Shown here: one piece after another, positions 43,701 through 51,642 of the stretch
Numbering within the stretch: the first letter of the stretch is position 1
Layout: every line of letters begins with the position of its first letter
The notes under the pieces: model-generated
What the model was told of the DNA's origin: nothing
Databases searched by the model: none
Seen by the model: the letters and a program-made list of their open reading frames with translations, nothing else
Source of the DNA: UBA7887 sp964408735
GTDB taxonomy: Bacteria; Pseudomonadota; Alphaproteobacteria; UBA7887
NCBI GenBank assembly: GCA_964408735.1
Contig: CAYPAX010000003.1
Span: 1 to 64,000, forward strand
Length of the DNA stretch: 64,000 nt
Reading direction: 5' to 3'
Position numbers and translations under genes: made by a program

Positions 43701-44010
43701 TGATCTGATTGAAACGAGAAATGATAGAGCGCACGAGCCGGAAGTATACCGTCTGCTCGGTGTCGCCCTAAGCCAGACGCAAGAGCCTGGCGCCGAGGAC
43801 GCCCTGACAAAGGCGATCACGCTGGCGCAAAGTCAAAATGCAAAAGGCTGGGAACTCCGCGCCGCCACCTCCCTCGCACGCCTCCGGCAGTCCCAAGGCA
43901 AGGCGCAGGAAGCCCATGACCTGCTCGCCCCCGTCTATGGCTGGTTCACCGAAGGCTTCGACACGCCCGACCTCAAGGACGCCAAGGCCCTGCTGGCGGA
44001 ACTCGCCTAA
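40768..44010 (+). CDS. SAM-class III cyclase-AAA ATPase-helical repeat protein
   Basis: 1080 aa. A SAM domain (IRAWLDAHGLSQHTQAFEAQ) is followed by a class III nucleotidyl cyclase domain with metal Asp in VMFCDLVGSTAL, the second Asp in QYLGDGLMTYFGW and the transition-state pair in ETPNLAARLQ. Then an AAA/STAND-type ATPase has Walker A GGEPGIGKS and Walker B LLIFEDAHW. The last 400 residues are helical, TPR-like. It probably makes cAMP under control of the ATPase module. Codon use from about 43030 to 43850 is clearly more AT-rich than in the rest of the gene. Its stop overlaps the convergent cyclase gene by 4 bases. Confidence 0.88.
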   Translation: MTAEESGGIRAWLDAHGLSQHTQAFEAQEIDLEALPELTDDDLKEMGLAIGPRRKLLKAIRESGTDAPVVQPREAERRQITVMFCDLVGSTALSEKLDPEDLRGLMQRYQQAAGAVIERYGGHVAQYLGDGLMTYFGWPQAHEDDPERAARASLDIVEAVNAMDLQVRIGIATGPVVVGETGGGDASVPKLAVGETPNLAARLQGLAGADQIVVGASTRRLLGGTFELVDMGEQALKGIVEPVLAHRIEGLAATEGRFEAQHQHLTPLVGREAEMAMVTARWEQAKAGEGQVIVLGGEPGIGKSRITQALRERLADEPHMRLRYQCSPYHTNSALHPIMEQIERAAGFQRDDAPDNKLDKLERLFPDGAGRALLASLLSLPVERYPALAMSPQKQKEETLRTLAAQVTTLAAEQPVLLIFEDAHWIDPTSQELLDLVVPLVAAHHVLAVISHRPEYQPPWLGQGHVAPLALTRLGRADAAAMVARVSDTPLPDEVLDQIVAKTDGVPLFVEELTKTVIEGGAETANAIPETLQDSLMARLDRLSPVKEVAQIGACFGRQFSHELLAAVSPLGDNELGEALQQLLNSELIHRSGDHYAFKHALVQDAAYNSLLKSRRQQLHTKIAEALIENSPAIAETEPEVLAHHYTQADLTVEAIPHWLAAGQNAIARLALVEAISHCSSALELVLAEPPSKPSDRMEIAARAALGTAHMALRGWQAIEVRDTLAPAWELMRTTPTDVSASSLGWLLCMQACTTAQIDESLRWVQEIFDARSWSSDPDLEIVGHMSGIVCEFWHPDFAAVIAHGDRIHDLYDADRHAHLVTVTNHDPLSIAGIYVSFALWMLGYPDQARKVAGEKDLHADRVGHPFDRAFVRATGAAAYAYLKDAEKIIEAHNICRRISDDNGIPFLRDVVSHIFMCTAHTISENFEEALNSADIILNGWNLSGLRLAVPMFHCQRSEALILRGCATEAVLLLRQAVDLIETRNDRAHEPEVYRLLGVALSQTQEPGAEDALTKAITLAQSQNAKGWELRAATSLARLRQSQGKAQEAHDLLAPVYGWFTEGFDTPDLKDAKALLAELA

Positions 44011-45767
44011 CCCTCGTCCGGAATATCGACGCCGATCTTGCGCAGGCCGTCGTAGAGGGGGGTCTTCATCTCTTCCGGAGCGTTGGGATAGGCGGCGGCC
44101 AGGTGTGCCACCGTGAAGCCCGGCTGTGCGGCCATGAGCTTCGCCATGGCCGCCTTGGCCTCGTCGAGGCGGTCGAGGTGGGCCAGAGTGCAGGCGTGGA
44201 AAAGGTGCATGAGGGGCTGGACCGTGGGCCGGCGCACAGCCTTCTTCAGCCAATCATTGGCCGCCTCGGCATCGCCGAGCACGAGCTGGGATACTCCCGA
44301 CCAGCCCTCGAAGGCCCATATTTGCGGGTCGTGCGGGCTGAGCCGCATGGCGAGTTCGAAATCCGCCAACGCCCGGTGCCACTCGCCGAGAAAGGCCAGC
44401 GCCTCGCCACGCACGAAATGACCCAGGGCGAGGCTCGGGTTGAGCGCCAGCGCCGTCTCGCATTCGTCAAGGGCCTGGGCATGGTCGCCGGTGATCAGGC
44501 CGATGCGCGCAAGTGTCAGATGGGCGCCGGCATCGCGATCGTCGAGCGTCAGCGAGGCGTTGGCCGACGCGGTCGCCGCCGCGATGGCGGCCGGGATGTC
44601 GTCGGTGTAGGCGAACATCACCGCCCAGATATCGGTCAGGGCAAGCGCGGCGTGGCCCGGGGCGAAGGCGGGGTCCATGGCAATGGCGCGCTCGAACAGA
44701 CGCCGCGCCGCGGCGTGTTCGTCGGGCGTATGGCGGTAGAGGTGCCAGAGGCCCTGCTGATAGGCGTCCCAGGCGTTGAGATCGCCGGTGCGCTTGGCGT
44801 GGGCACGCTGGCGCTCGGCGGCGCCGAGCTTGGGCTCGATGGCGAGCACGATGGTTTCGGTGATCTCGTCCTGCAGGGCGAAGATGTCGTCGAGCTCGCG
44901 GTCGTAGCGCTCGGCCCAGATGTGGCCGGCGCCCTCGGCCTCGATGAGCTGGGCGGTCACCCGCACGCGGTTGCCGGCGCGGCGTACGCTGCCTTCGAGC
45001 ACATAGCGCACGCCAAGCTCGCGCCCGACCTGTGCGACGTCCACGGCCTGGCCCTTGTAGGTGAAGGTGGAGTTGCGCGCGATCACCGTCAGCCAGCGAT
45101 AGCGCGAGAGTGCGGTGATGATGTCCTCGGTGATGCCGTCAGAGAAATATTCCTGGTCCTCTTCGCGGCTCATATTGTCGAAGGGCAGGACGGCGATGGA
45201 GGAGCGTTCGGCGGCCTGCACTTCCGGCGCCGCTTCGCCCGCGATCTCCAGCCGATAGGCATGCACCGGTTCGGCGACGTTCTTCACCGCATGCTCGCCG
45301 GCATCGACGAAGGCGAGGTCGGCGTCGCCGCGCACCTGGCGCCAGGCGTCTTCCGACAGCATCACGCCGCCCGGGGCTGCCAGCCCCTCGAGGCGCGCGG
45401 CGACGTTGACGCCGTCGCCATAGACCGTACCGTCCGCGGCCTCGTGGATGTCGCCGAGATTGATGCCGATGCGAAAGCGCATGCGCCGCGCTTCGTCCAG
45501 CGCCTCGTTGCGCCCGGCGATCTCGCTTTGGGCATCGGCCGCGGCTCCAACCGCGCCTGCGGTGCTGGGAAAGACCGCCAGCACGCTGTCGCCCGCCATG
45601 TCGACCACGCGCCCGCCATTGGCCTCTATGCGCTGGCGGAAGACCTCGCGGCAGGCGGTAAGTGCGGCGATGGTGGCCGGCGCATCGTCGGCCATCAGCC
45701 GGGTATAGCCCGCAACATCCGCCGCCAATATCGCCGCCAGGCGCTGCGTGACGCCTTGCTCGGTCAT
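44007..45767 (-). CDS. Class III adenylate cyclase with TolB-like and TPR domains
   Basis: 586 aa. The cyclase domain at the N-terminus has LAADVAGYTRLMADD, MAGDSVLAVF and GDGVNVAARLEGLA. A FlgO/TolB-like domain follows (SSIAVLPFDNMSREEDQEY), then TPR helices to the end (RLFERAIAMDPAFAPGHAAL). There is no membrane helix. It overlaps the upstream TIGR03084 gene by 4 bases (ATGA), so it is expressed with it. Confidence 0.88.
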   Translation of the reverse strand: MTEQGVTQRLAAILAADVAGYTRLMADDAPATIAALTACREVFRQRIEANGGRVVDMAGDSVLAVFPSTAGAVGAAADAQSEIAGRNEALDEARRMRFRIGINLGDIHEAADGTVYGDGVNVAARLEGLAAPGGVMLSEDAWRQVRGDADLAFVDAGEHAVKNVAEPVHAYRLEIAGEAAPEVQAAERSSIAVLPFDNMSREEDQEYFSDGITEDIITALSRYRWLTVIARNSTFTYKGQAVDVAQVGRELGVRYVLEGSVRRAGNRVRVTAQLIEAEGAGHIWAERYDRELDDIFALQDEITETIVLAIEPKLGAAERQRAHAKRTGDLNAWDAYQQGLWHLYRHTPDEHAAARRLFERAIAMDPAFAPGHAALALTDIWAVMFAYTDDIPAAIAAATASANASLTLDDRDAGAHLTLARIGLITGDHAQALDECETALALNPSLALGHFVRGEALAFLGEWHRALADFELAMRLSPHDPQIWAFEGWSGVSQLVLGDAEAANDWLKKAVRRPTVQPLMHLFHACTLAHLDRLDEAKAAMAKLMAAQPGFTVAHLAAAYPNAPEEMKTPLYDGLRKIGVDIPDEG

Positions 45768-46555
45768 GCCGTCCTGCGTGTCCCCGGTGCGGGCGGGTCC
45801 TGGGCTGCGCCGGCGAAGCACTGGGCCTTGGCCATCCAGGCCGTGGCGTTGGGGCCGGTAACGCTGAGCTTGGTGTCGGCGATATTGCGGGTTTGCGTGA
45901 CCACCTGGCAGAACTCCTCCGCCAGGCCCTCGATGCGCTCTGCCCCATTGTCCTCGCCATAGACCCACTCGGCGCCCGACGGCCCGGTGAGGATGAGCTG
46001 GGGCAGTGGCCCCGGCGCCTCCACGCCGCGGTTGGCGAAGGTCCAGACATAGGTGTTGAGGCCGAGCTGCACGATGTTGCGGATGCGGTCGGCGTTCTGC
46101 CGCACGATGCCCTGTTGGTCGTAGATCGCCTGGCCGTGGGCCCAGGTCTCCATCAGTCGCGCGGTGATCGACGACAGCGCGCTCATGTCCGGCCCGGCCC
46201 ATTTGACACGCTGTTTGGGGTCTGCCGCGGCAAAGCCGTCCGCCACCTCGTCATAGGTCTGGCGCCACGCCTGCAACAGCGCGTCGCCCGCCAGGCCGTC
46301 CAGCCAGTCGGTCTCGAAGGCCGGCAGGCCGCCGTCTTGTACCCGCGCCATCGCGGCCGCTATGAACTCTCCGAAAGCGGGCGTGTCGGCCACGGACTGG
46401 TGCGCCGCCCAGTTCCAGACATGCAAGTGGCGGATGATGGCGGTGGGCGTCCAGCCCTTGAAGGCGGTCGCCGCCTCCATATCCTCCGCCCCAAGCCCCG
46501 ACACCACGTCGTACAAGGCGTCGCTTTCGTCACGGAAGTCCTGAGCCTGTTGCAT
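45764..46555 (-). CDS. TIGR03084 family (DinB-like) metal-binding protein
   Basis: 263 aa. It starts MQQAQDFRDESDALYDVVSG and includes WTPTAIIRHLHVWNWAAHQS and SSITARLMETWAHGQAIYD, whose histidines suit the DinB/maleylpyruvate-isomerase metal site. TIGR03084 proteins are a recognised but uncharacterised family. It is upstream of the cyclase gene; a link to cAMP signalling is speculative. Confidence 0.85.
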   Translation of the reverse strand: MQQAQDFRDESDALYDVVSGLGAEDMEAATAFKGWTPTAIIRHLHVWNWAAHQSVADTPAFGEFIAAAMARVQDGGLPAFETDWLDGLAGDALLQAWRQTYDEVADGFAAADPKQRVKWAGPDMSALSSITARLMETWAHGQAIYDQQGIVRQNADRIRNIVQLGLNTYVWTFANRGVEAPGPLPQLILTGPSGAEWVYGEDNGAERIEGLAEEFCQVVTQTRNIADTKLSVTGPNATAWMAKAQCFAGAAQDPPAPGTRRTA

Positions 46556-46641
46556 TGCCGAGCTCTCCTGTCATGGCGATGGGCCGCGCACAATAGCATG
46601 CTAGAGTGGGCGGCGAAGCGCGACAGGCAAAGGAATCGGCC

Positions 46642-48423
46642 ATGAAGAGCATGAGGATCGGCGGCGCCAGCGGCTATTGGGGCGAATCCGACATGGCCGT
46701 GCCGCAATTGCTCGAGGCCGGCGGGCTGGATGTCATCGTTTTCGACTATCTCGCCGAGATCACCATGTCGATCATGGCCCGCGCCCGCCAGAAGGACCCG
46801 GCCAAGGGCTATGCCACGGACTTCGTGACGGACGCCATGGCGCCGCACCTGAAGGAGATCGCGCGCCAGGGAGTGAAGATCATCTCCAATGCCGGCGGCG
46901 TGAACCCGCAAGCCTGCGGCGAGGCGGTGCGAGCGCTGATCGGCGAGGCAGGCCTGGACCTCAGCGTCGCGGTGGTGCTCGGCGACGACCTTTCGCCAAG
47001 GGCCGGCGAGTTTACAGGCGCGACGGAGATGTTTTCCGGCGACGCCTTCCCAGATCCCGACAGCCTGGCCAGCATCAACGCCTATCTCGGCGCCTTCCCC
47101 ATCGCCGCGGCGTTGGCGGAGGGGGCGGACATCGTCATCACCGGGCGCTGCGTCGACAGCGCCGTGACGCTCGGCGCCTGCATCCACGCTTTCGGCTGGG
47201 CCCGCGACGACTGGGACAAGCTCGCGGCAGGCTCGCTGGCCGGGCACATCCTCGAATGCGGCCCCCAGGCGACGGGCGGCAACCACACCGACTGGGAGAG
47301 CGTCGCCCAGACCCTCGCCGATGTCGGCTATCCCATCGTCGCGGTGGCCGCGGACGGCGGCTTCACGGTCTCCAAGCCCGAGGGCTCGGGCGGCGCGGTG
47401 ACCGTGGGCACGGTCGGCGAGCAGATGCTCTACGAGATCGGCGACCCGCAAGCCTACCTGCTGCCCGACGTGGTCTGCGATTTCTCTGCCGTCACCTTGC
47501 ACCAGGCGGCCCCGGACCAGGTGCGCGTGGCAGGCGCCATAGGGCGGGCGGCGACAGATTGGTACAAGGTCTCGGCCACCTATGCCGACGGTTTCCGCGC
47601 CGGCGCGGTGTGGTTCTTCTATGGCGAGGAAGCCGGCGCCAAGGCGCGCAGCTTCGCCGAGACCGCCATAGCGCGAGCAAAACGAAAGTTACGCAACCAT
47701 AATGCCCCCGACTTCGACGAGACCCTGGTCGAGGTCATCGGCGACGAAAGCCACTACGGCGCCGAGGCCAGGGTCCAGGGCTCCCGCGAGGTGGCAGTGA
47801 AGATCGCCGCCCGCCACCGCGACGCCCGCGCCTGCGCCATGCTGCTCAAGGAGATCACCGGGCTCGGGCTGTCCGCGCCGCCGGGGCTGTCGGGCTTCGC
47901 CGGCGCCCGCTCGCGGCCCTCGCCGGTGGTGCGCCTGTTCTCGATGCTGGTGGCCAAGGAGACGCTGGCGCCGTCGCTGGTCATCGACGGCAAGGCTATC
48001 GCCCTCGACGCGGAAGGCGGCACGCCCTTCGACGAAGCCGCCATCCCGCGCCCCGCGCCACCAATTTGCGGCGCCGCGGAGGATCTCGTCGAGGTGCCGC
48101 TGATCACCCTCGCCTTCGCGCGCTCGGGCGACAAGGGCAACAAGGCCAATATCGGGGTGCTGCCGCGCCAGCCGGACTACGCGCCGTGGATCTGGGCGGC
48201 GCTGACCGAGCAAGAGGTCGCCCGCCGCTTCGCCCATTTCCTCGAAGGCGGCGTGCAGCGCTGGTACCTGCCCGGCACGGGTGCGATAAACTTCCTGCTC
48301 GACAACGTGCTCGGCGGCGGCGGCATCGCTTCGCTGCGCAACGATCCGCAAGCCAAGGGCTATTCGCAAATCCTGCTGCAGACGCCCATCCCGGTGCCGC
48401 GGGCGCTCCTTCCTGCCACCTGA
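46642..48423 (+). CDS. AtuA/DUF1446 family acyclic terpene utilisation-like protein
   Basis: 593 aa. N-terminal RIGGASGYWGESDMAVPQLL and ISNAGGVNPQACGEAVRAL, and ITGRCVDSAVTLGACIHAFG, are family signatures. The C-terminal 100 residues form the smaller domain often split off (LITLAFARSGDKGNKANIGV). In Pseudomonas AtuA is needed for citronellol/geraniol breakdown, but no other atu genes are here. The ATG follows AAAGGAATC. Confidence 0.88.
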   Translation: MKSMRIGGASGYWGESDMAVPQLLEAGGLDVIVFDYLAEITMSIMARARQKDPAKGYATDFVTDAMAPHLKEIARQGVKIISNAGGVNPQACGEAVRALIGEAGLDLSVAVVLGDDLSPRAGEFTGATEMFSGDAFPDPDSLASINAYLGAFPIAAALAEGADIVITGRCVDSAVTLGACIHAFGWARDDWDKLAAGSLAGHILECGPQATGGNHTDWESVAQTLADVGYPIVAVAADGGFTVSKPEGSGGAVTVGTVGEQMLYEIGDPQAYLLPDVVCDFSAVTLHQAAPDQVRVAGAIGRAATDWYKVSATYADGFRAGAVWFFYGEEAGAKARSFAETAIARAKRKLRNHNAPDFDETLVEVIGDESHYGAEARVQGSREVAVKIAARHRDARACAMLLKEITGLGLSAPPGLSGFAGARSRPSPVVRLFSMLVAKETLAPSLVIDGKAIALDAEGGTPFDEAAIPRPAPPICGAAEDLVEVPLITLAFARSGDKGNKANIGVLPRQPDYAPWIWAALTEQEVARRFAHFLEGGVQRWYLPGTGAINFLLDNVLGGGGIASLRNDPQAKGYSQILLQTPIPVPRALLPAT

Positions 48424-48459
48424 GCACACCGCGCCTTGAGCCGATGGTTGCCATTCAAC

Positions 48460-48535
48460 ATATCCGTCAGTGCTGTCAAGGGTCCTGACCGGCCTTCACC
48501 CGGCGCATCGCGCCCTTGACAGCGCTGGCGGATAT
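48460..48535. repeat. 76-bp palindromic sequence
   Basis: Left arm 48460-48482 (ATATCCGTCAGTGCTGTCAA...) and right arm 48513-48535 (...TTGACAGCGCTGGCGGATAT) pair over 23 bases with two mismatches around a 30-base loop. It lies 36 bases after the AtuA-like stop. No T-run, so it is more likely a small palindromic repeat than an ordinary terminator. Its sequence is unlike the three larger elements. Confidence 0.7.
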
Positions 48536-48558
48536 GCCACTGCTCACCATCGCACCCC

Positions 48559-48840
48559 TCACGCCCCATAAAGGTGGCGCTGAAAGCCGATGAAGGCATC
48601 CCTGATCCGGGGCACGCCACCCAGCTCGTCCGCCGCATCGCCCACGGCCTGGTGCTTCAGCGCCAGCAGATGGGGGAGTTTCGCCTGGTCCAGCTCGCCA
48701 ACGCCTTCGCTGACGTATTGCGCGAGCACGAAATCGAGGAAGGCCTGCAGCCTGTCGTCATTGAGCGTGCTGTTGCGGTCCTGCGAAAAGCCGGTGTGCC
48801 CGAGGGCGACGAATGACGGCCTCGGGTCAAGTTTCCCCAT
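48559..48840 (-). pseudogene. HsdR (type I restriction) C-terminal remnant
   Basis: A 93-codon frame whose residues 31-93 match the C-terminal end of type I restriction endonuclease R subunits: LQAFLDFVLAQYVSEGVGEL, LPHLLALKHQAVGDAADEL and IRDAFIGFQRHLYG. The nuclease and helicase parts (more than 700 residues) are missing, and no hsdM or hsdS is present. It is a relic of a lost or transferred restriction system. The first 25 residues read as unrelated sequence. Confidence 0.75.
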
Positions 48841-48855
48841 CGGGGCCCTTGTGGT

Positions 48856-48993
48856 TCATGGTCTGACGGTAGAGACACAGCCGACGAAGGCCGCGGGGAA
48901 GCCAAAATTTTCCACCGATAGTCCGCTGTTGAACGTATAGCGTGAGTCGTAGATGTGATCTTGGAACAGCTGGAAGTAGCCAAGGGCAGACAT
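48856..48993 (-). CDS. Possible 45-codon reading frame of unknown nature
   Basis: An ATG-started frame of 45 codons upstream of the HsdR relic on the same strand (contains LGYFQLFQDHIYDSRYTFNS). It has an ordinary protein-like composition and could be a fragment of another degraded gene. No family is recognised and no strong ribosome site is seen. Confidence 0.25.
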   Translation of the reverse strand: MSALGYFQLFQDHIYDSRYTFNSGLSVENFGFPAAFVGCVSTVRP

Positions 48994-49148
48994 TCGAGCA
49001 TGCCGGCCGAGTTCATTTTGTGGAGCGGATTCGAGTGCGGTCCAGATAGCGCTCCGTCGGCATCATTTGGCCCTGGTTGAGCGATATAACGGCAGGGCGT
49101 ATCCTGAGATCAGAGGCCAGCGGTTTGGGGACGTTGCGGGAGCACGCC

Positions 49149-50249
49149 ATGGCCGAGAACTCTGTAACGCGGAGAGTCGCAGCCATCCTGGCGGCGGATG
49201 CTGTTGGCTACACACGGTTGATGGCCGACGACGAGCCCGCGACCATGAACGCGCTGGACGCCGCCCGCGCCATCTTTGTCCAGCATATCGAAGCCAACCA
49301 GGGCCGCGTGGTGGACACGGCCGGTGACAGCGTCTTGGCCGTTTTCGAGACCACGGAAGGTGCCGTTCTCGCGTCAGTGGCTATTCAAGAGCGCCTTGCC
49401 GAAAAAAACGCCCCGGTGCCCGAGGCGCGGCGCATGCGCTTTCGCATCGGCCTGCATCTTGGCGACATTCGCGAAAAGGTCGACGGCAGCGTGTATGGCG
49501 ACGGCGTCAATGTCGCGGCGCGTCTGGAGGGCCTTGCCGAGCCCGGTGCGATCATCGTATCCGACGTGGTGCAAGGCGCGCTCAGGGGCCATCTTGACAT
49601 TGGCTTCGCCGACGCCGGCAGCCATGAGGTCAAAAACGTCGCCGAGCCGGTGCGCGCCTACCGCGTGCTAGCCGAAGGCGAGACGGCGCCCAGGAAGAGA
49701 AGTGTGCTTACAAAGCGCGCTTTGGCCATTGGTGCGGCCGCTGCTTTGTTGGCGATCGTAGTTGCAGCTGGCGTGACTATATGGCCAAGCAGCGAACCGG
49801 ATGAGGAGGTCGTTGTCGAGGCGGCCGGCGATCAAACTGACGACCCGATCCTCGCGATGCCGACCGGACCGTCGATAGCGGTGCTCCCGTTCACCAATCT
49901 CACCGGTGATCCCGGCCAGAGCTATTTCGTCGATGGGATGACTGAGGAAATCATCACCGGACTTGCAAAGTTCTCCAACCTGCGCGTCATGGCGCGCAAC
50001 ACCAGCTTCCAGTTTAAGGGTCAGACGATCGACGTGGCCGAGATCGGCCGCCGGCTCGGTGTCGATTATGTCGTCGAGGGGAGTGTTCAGCGCGACGCCT
50101 CGACCATCAGGGTTGCGGCCGCGCAATCCTCGATCATCTCGCTCCCGCCACCCTTCGCAGGATGCACGACGATCTCTCGCTATGGAATCAGCTCGGCAAC
50201 CCGTGCACGCGGCAGGCAGCGCGCCGGGCATCATCTGGATCCTGGATGA
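49149..50249 (+). pseudogene. Truncated class III cyclase with TolB-like domain
   Basis: The frame starts MAENSVTRRVAAILAADAVG, with intact cyclase motifs (LAADAVGYTRLM, AGDSVLAVF, GDGVNVAARLEGLA), one membrane helix (LAIGAAAALLAIVVAAGVTI) and the start of a TolB-like domain (PSIAVLPFTNLTGDPGQSY). Similarity to the paralogue at 44007 stops after EGSVQRDASTIRV near 50125. The following 40 codons are unrelated and the TPR part is lost. The cyclase domain itself could still be made and be active, so this may be a broken or a newly shortened gene. Confidence 0.75.
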
Positions 50250-50256
50250 TGCCCGG
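50224..50256. repeat. Strong hairpin past the porin gene
   Basis: CCGGGCATCATC and GATGATGCCCGG pair over 12 bases around TGGATCCTG. It lies about 80 bases beyond the porin stop on its strand and at the end of the truncated cyclase frame. It has no U-run. It may help end transcripts from either side. Confidence 0.5.
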
Positions 50257-50337
50257 TCTTCGCGCTCGTTGGGGCTCGCTGCGTGGCTAGGTCGATCGCG
50301 GCTTCACGACGGCCATGTCCCCATGGTCAAGCCAGCC

Positions 50338-51540
50338 TCAGAACTTTGTGTTGAAATCGAGCCGGAAGCGCTTGCCGTCCTGGGTGCTGGTGATGGCATC
50401 GACGATGTAGAGCCGGGCGACGAGGTTGGTCTTGCCGGAGATGGCGAAGGCAATACGGAACTCGTGGCCTTGCAGATTGCTGGAATCGGTCTGGTTCGCC
50501 GAGCCCCAGCGTACCCAGTCGTCCTGGGCGTAGGAGGCATTGACCGCCAGGGTCTCGATGCGGGCGAAGTAATAGCCGAGGAGCCAATCGCCCCATTCCT
50601 TGAGCTTGCCGACCTTGGCCGACAGCATGAAGCCGTCGCGCTCGTTGCGGTTGGCCACGGTGAAGGCGTTGGAATCGGTGGCCGAATAGCTTTCGAAATT
50701 GTGCATATAGTCGGCGCCGAGGGTGATCGGCATATCCATGGCCGAGAACTTGGCCTGCAGGCTGACCACACCGATGCCGTAGTCCCTGCCGCCGTTGCCG
50801 TTGCGAATATTGACCGCGCCGGCACGCCCGTTCATGTCGAAATAGCCGGCCGAGGCGTTCAGCGTCACGCCTTCGCTGACCTCGCCGGAATATTTCAGCT
50901 GGCCGGCGATCATGTGGCCGAGGGTGTGCGACATCATGCCGTCGGGCAGCGCGAAGACGCCGGCCGTGGCCGACAGCTTGCCGACGCCGATATCGAAGCC
51001 GCCGCCGACCGCGCCGCCGAGCAGGGTGACGTCGTCGTCCCAGAAATGCTCGTTCTGTTTCCAGAAGGGAAAGCCGTTGCGCCCGCCCCAGGCCCAAACC
51101 GGATCGAGGCTGACCTTGGCGAAGTACTTGTCGAGAACGCCGCTGCGCTCGCCGTGGTCGTCGCCCGAGAAGTCGCGGATCGTGGCATGCGGCGATTGCT
51201 GCGAGCGCAGGTTGCCGCTGCGTGCGCGCACGCCGAACTGAAGCTCGTCGATAGGCTGGTACTTGAGGCCGAAGCGAGCCCGGATACGCGCCCGGGTGCG
51301 GTCGGTGCGCATGGCGCCGCTGGCGCGCTGGGAATCCCAATCGGCCTCCAGGCGGGCGCGGAAGTCGCCATAGACCTTGAGCGGCCCGCCCTCGACCAGG
51401 GCAACGTCGGCGCTGGCCGGGCCGACGGTGGCCAGCGAGACGAATCCCGCTAGCAGTCCTGCGGCCAGCAGCCCGCCGCTCCTATGGGTGCTTGGCTTGT
51501 GTTCGACGGTTAGCGTGCCGTCACGTTTCGACAGGATCAT
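50338..51540 (-). CDS. Putative outer-membrane porin
   Basis: 400 aa. A signal-like N-terminus (GGLLAAGLLAGFVSLATVGPA ends in ASADV) precedes beta-strand-rich sequence with YGDFRARLEADWDSQ at the start and a C-terminal Phe (RFRLDFNTKF) typical of outer-membrane barrels. It resembles the putative porin (Porin_5-like) family. Last gene of the long minus-strand string that includes the respiratory cluster, after a 102-base gap, so it may have its own promoter. Confidence 0.8.
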   Translation of the reverse strand: MILSKRDGTLTVEHKPSTHRSGGLLAAGLLAGFVSLATVGPASADVALVEGGPLKVYGDFRARLEADWDSQRASGAMRTDRTRARIRARFGLKYQPIDELQFGVRARSGNLRSQQSPHATIRDFSGDDHGERSGVLDKYFAKVSLDPVWAWGGRNGFPFWKQNEHFWDDDVTLLGGAVGGGFDIGVGKLSATAGVFALPDGMMSHTLGHMIAGQLKYSGEVSEGVTLNASAGYFDMNGRAGAVNIRNGNGGRDYGIGVVSLQAKFSAMDMPITLGADYMHNFESYSATDSNAFTVANRNERDGFMLSAKVGKLKEWGDWLLGYYFARIETLAVNASYAQDDWVRWGSANQTDSSNLQGHEFRIAFAISGKTNLVARLYIVDAITSTQDGKRFRLDFNTKF

Positions 51541-51642
51541 GACACCTGTGCCCCTCTCTCGGAAACAACTGCCACAGCCACCCGACTCGCAGGCCATTTC
51601 TTGGCACTAAGCACACCCCGGGAAGCAAGGACATAACTTGGA

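Noticed and set aside
44007..46202. Longer version of the minus-strand cyclase gene starting at 46202
   Set aside because: The first 145 codons lie in the wrong frame of the TIGR03084 gene and read as shadow sequence; the cyclase domain starts at the ATG at 45767.
50224..50256. Strong hairpin considered as a Rho-independent terminator for the porin gene
   Set aside because: Stable stem but no T-run on either strand and about 80 bases from the stop; kept only as a hairpin.
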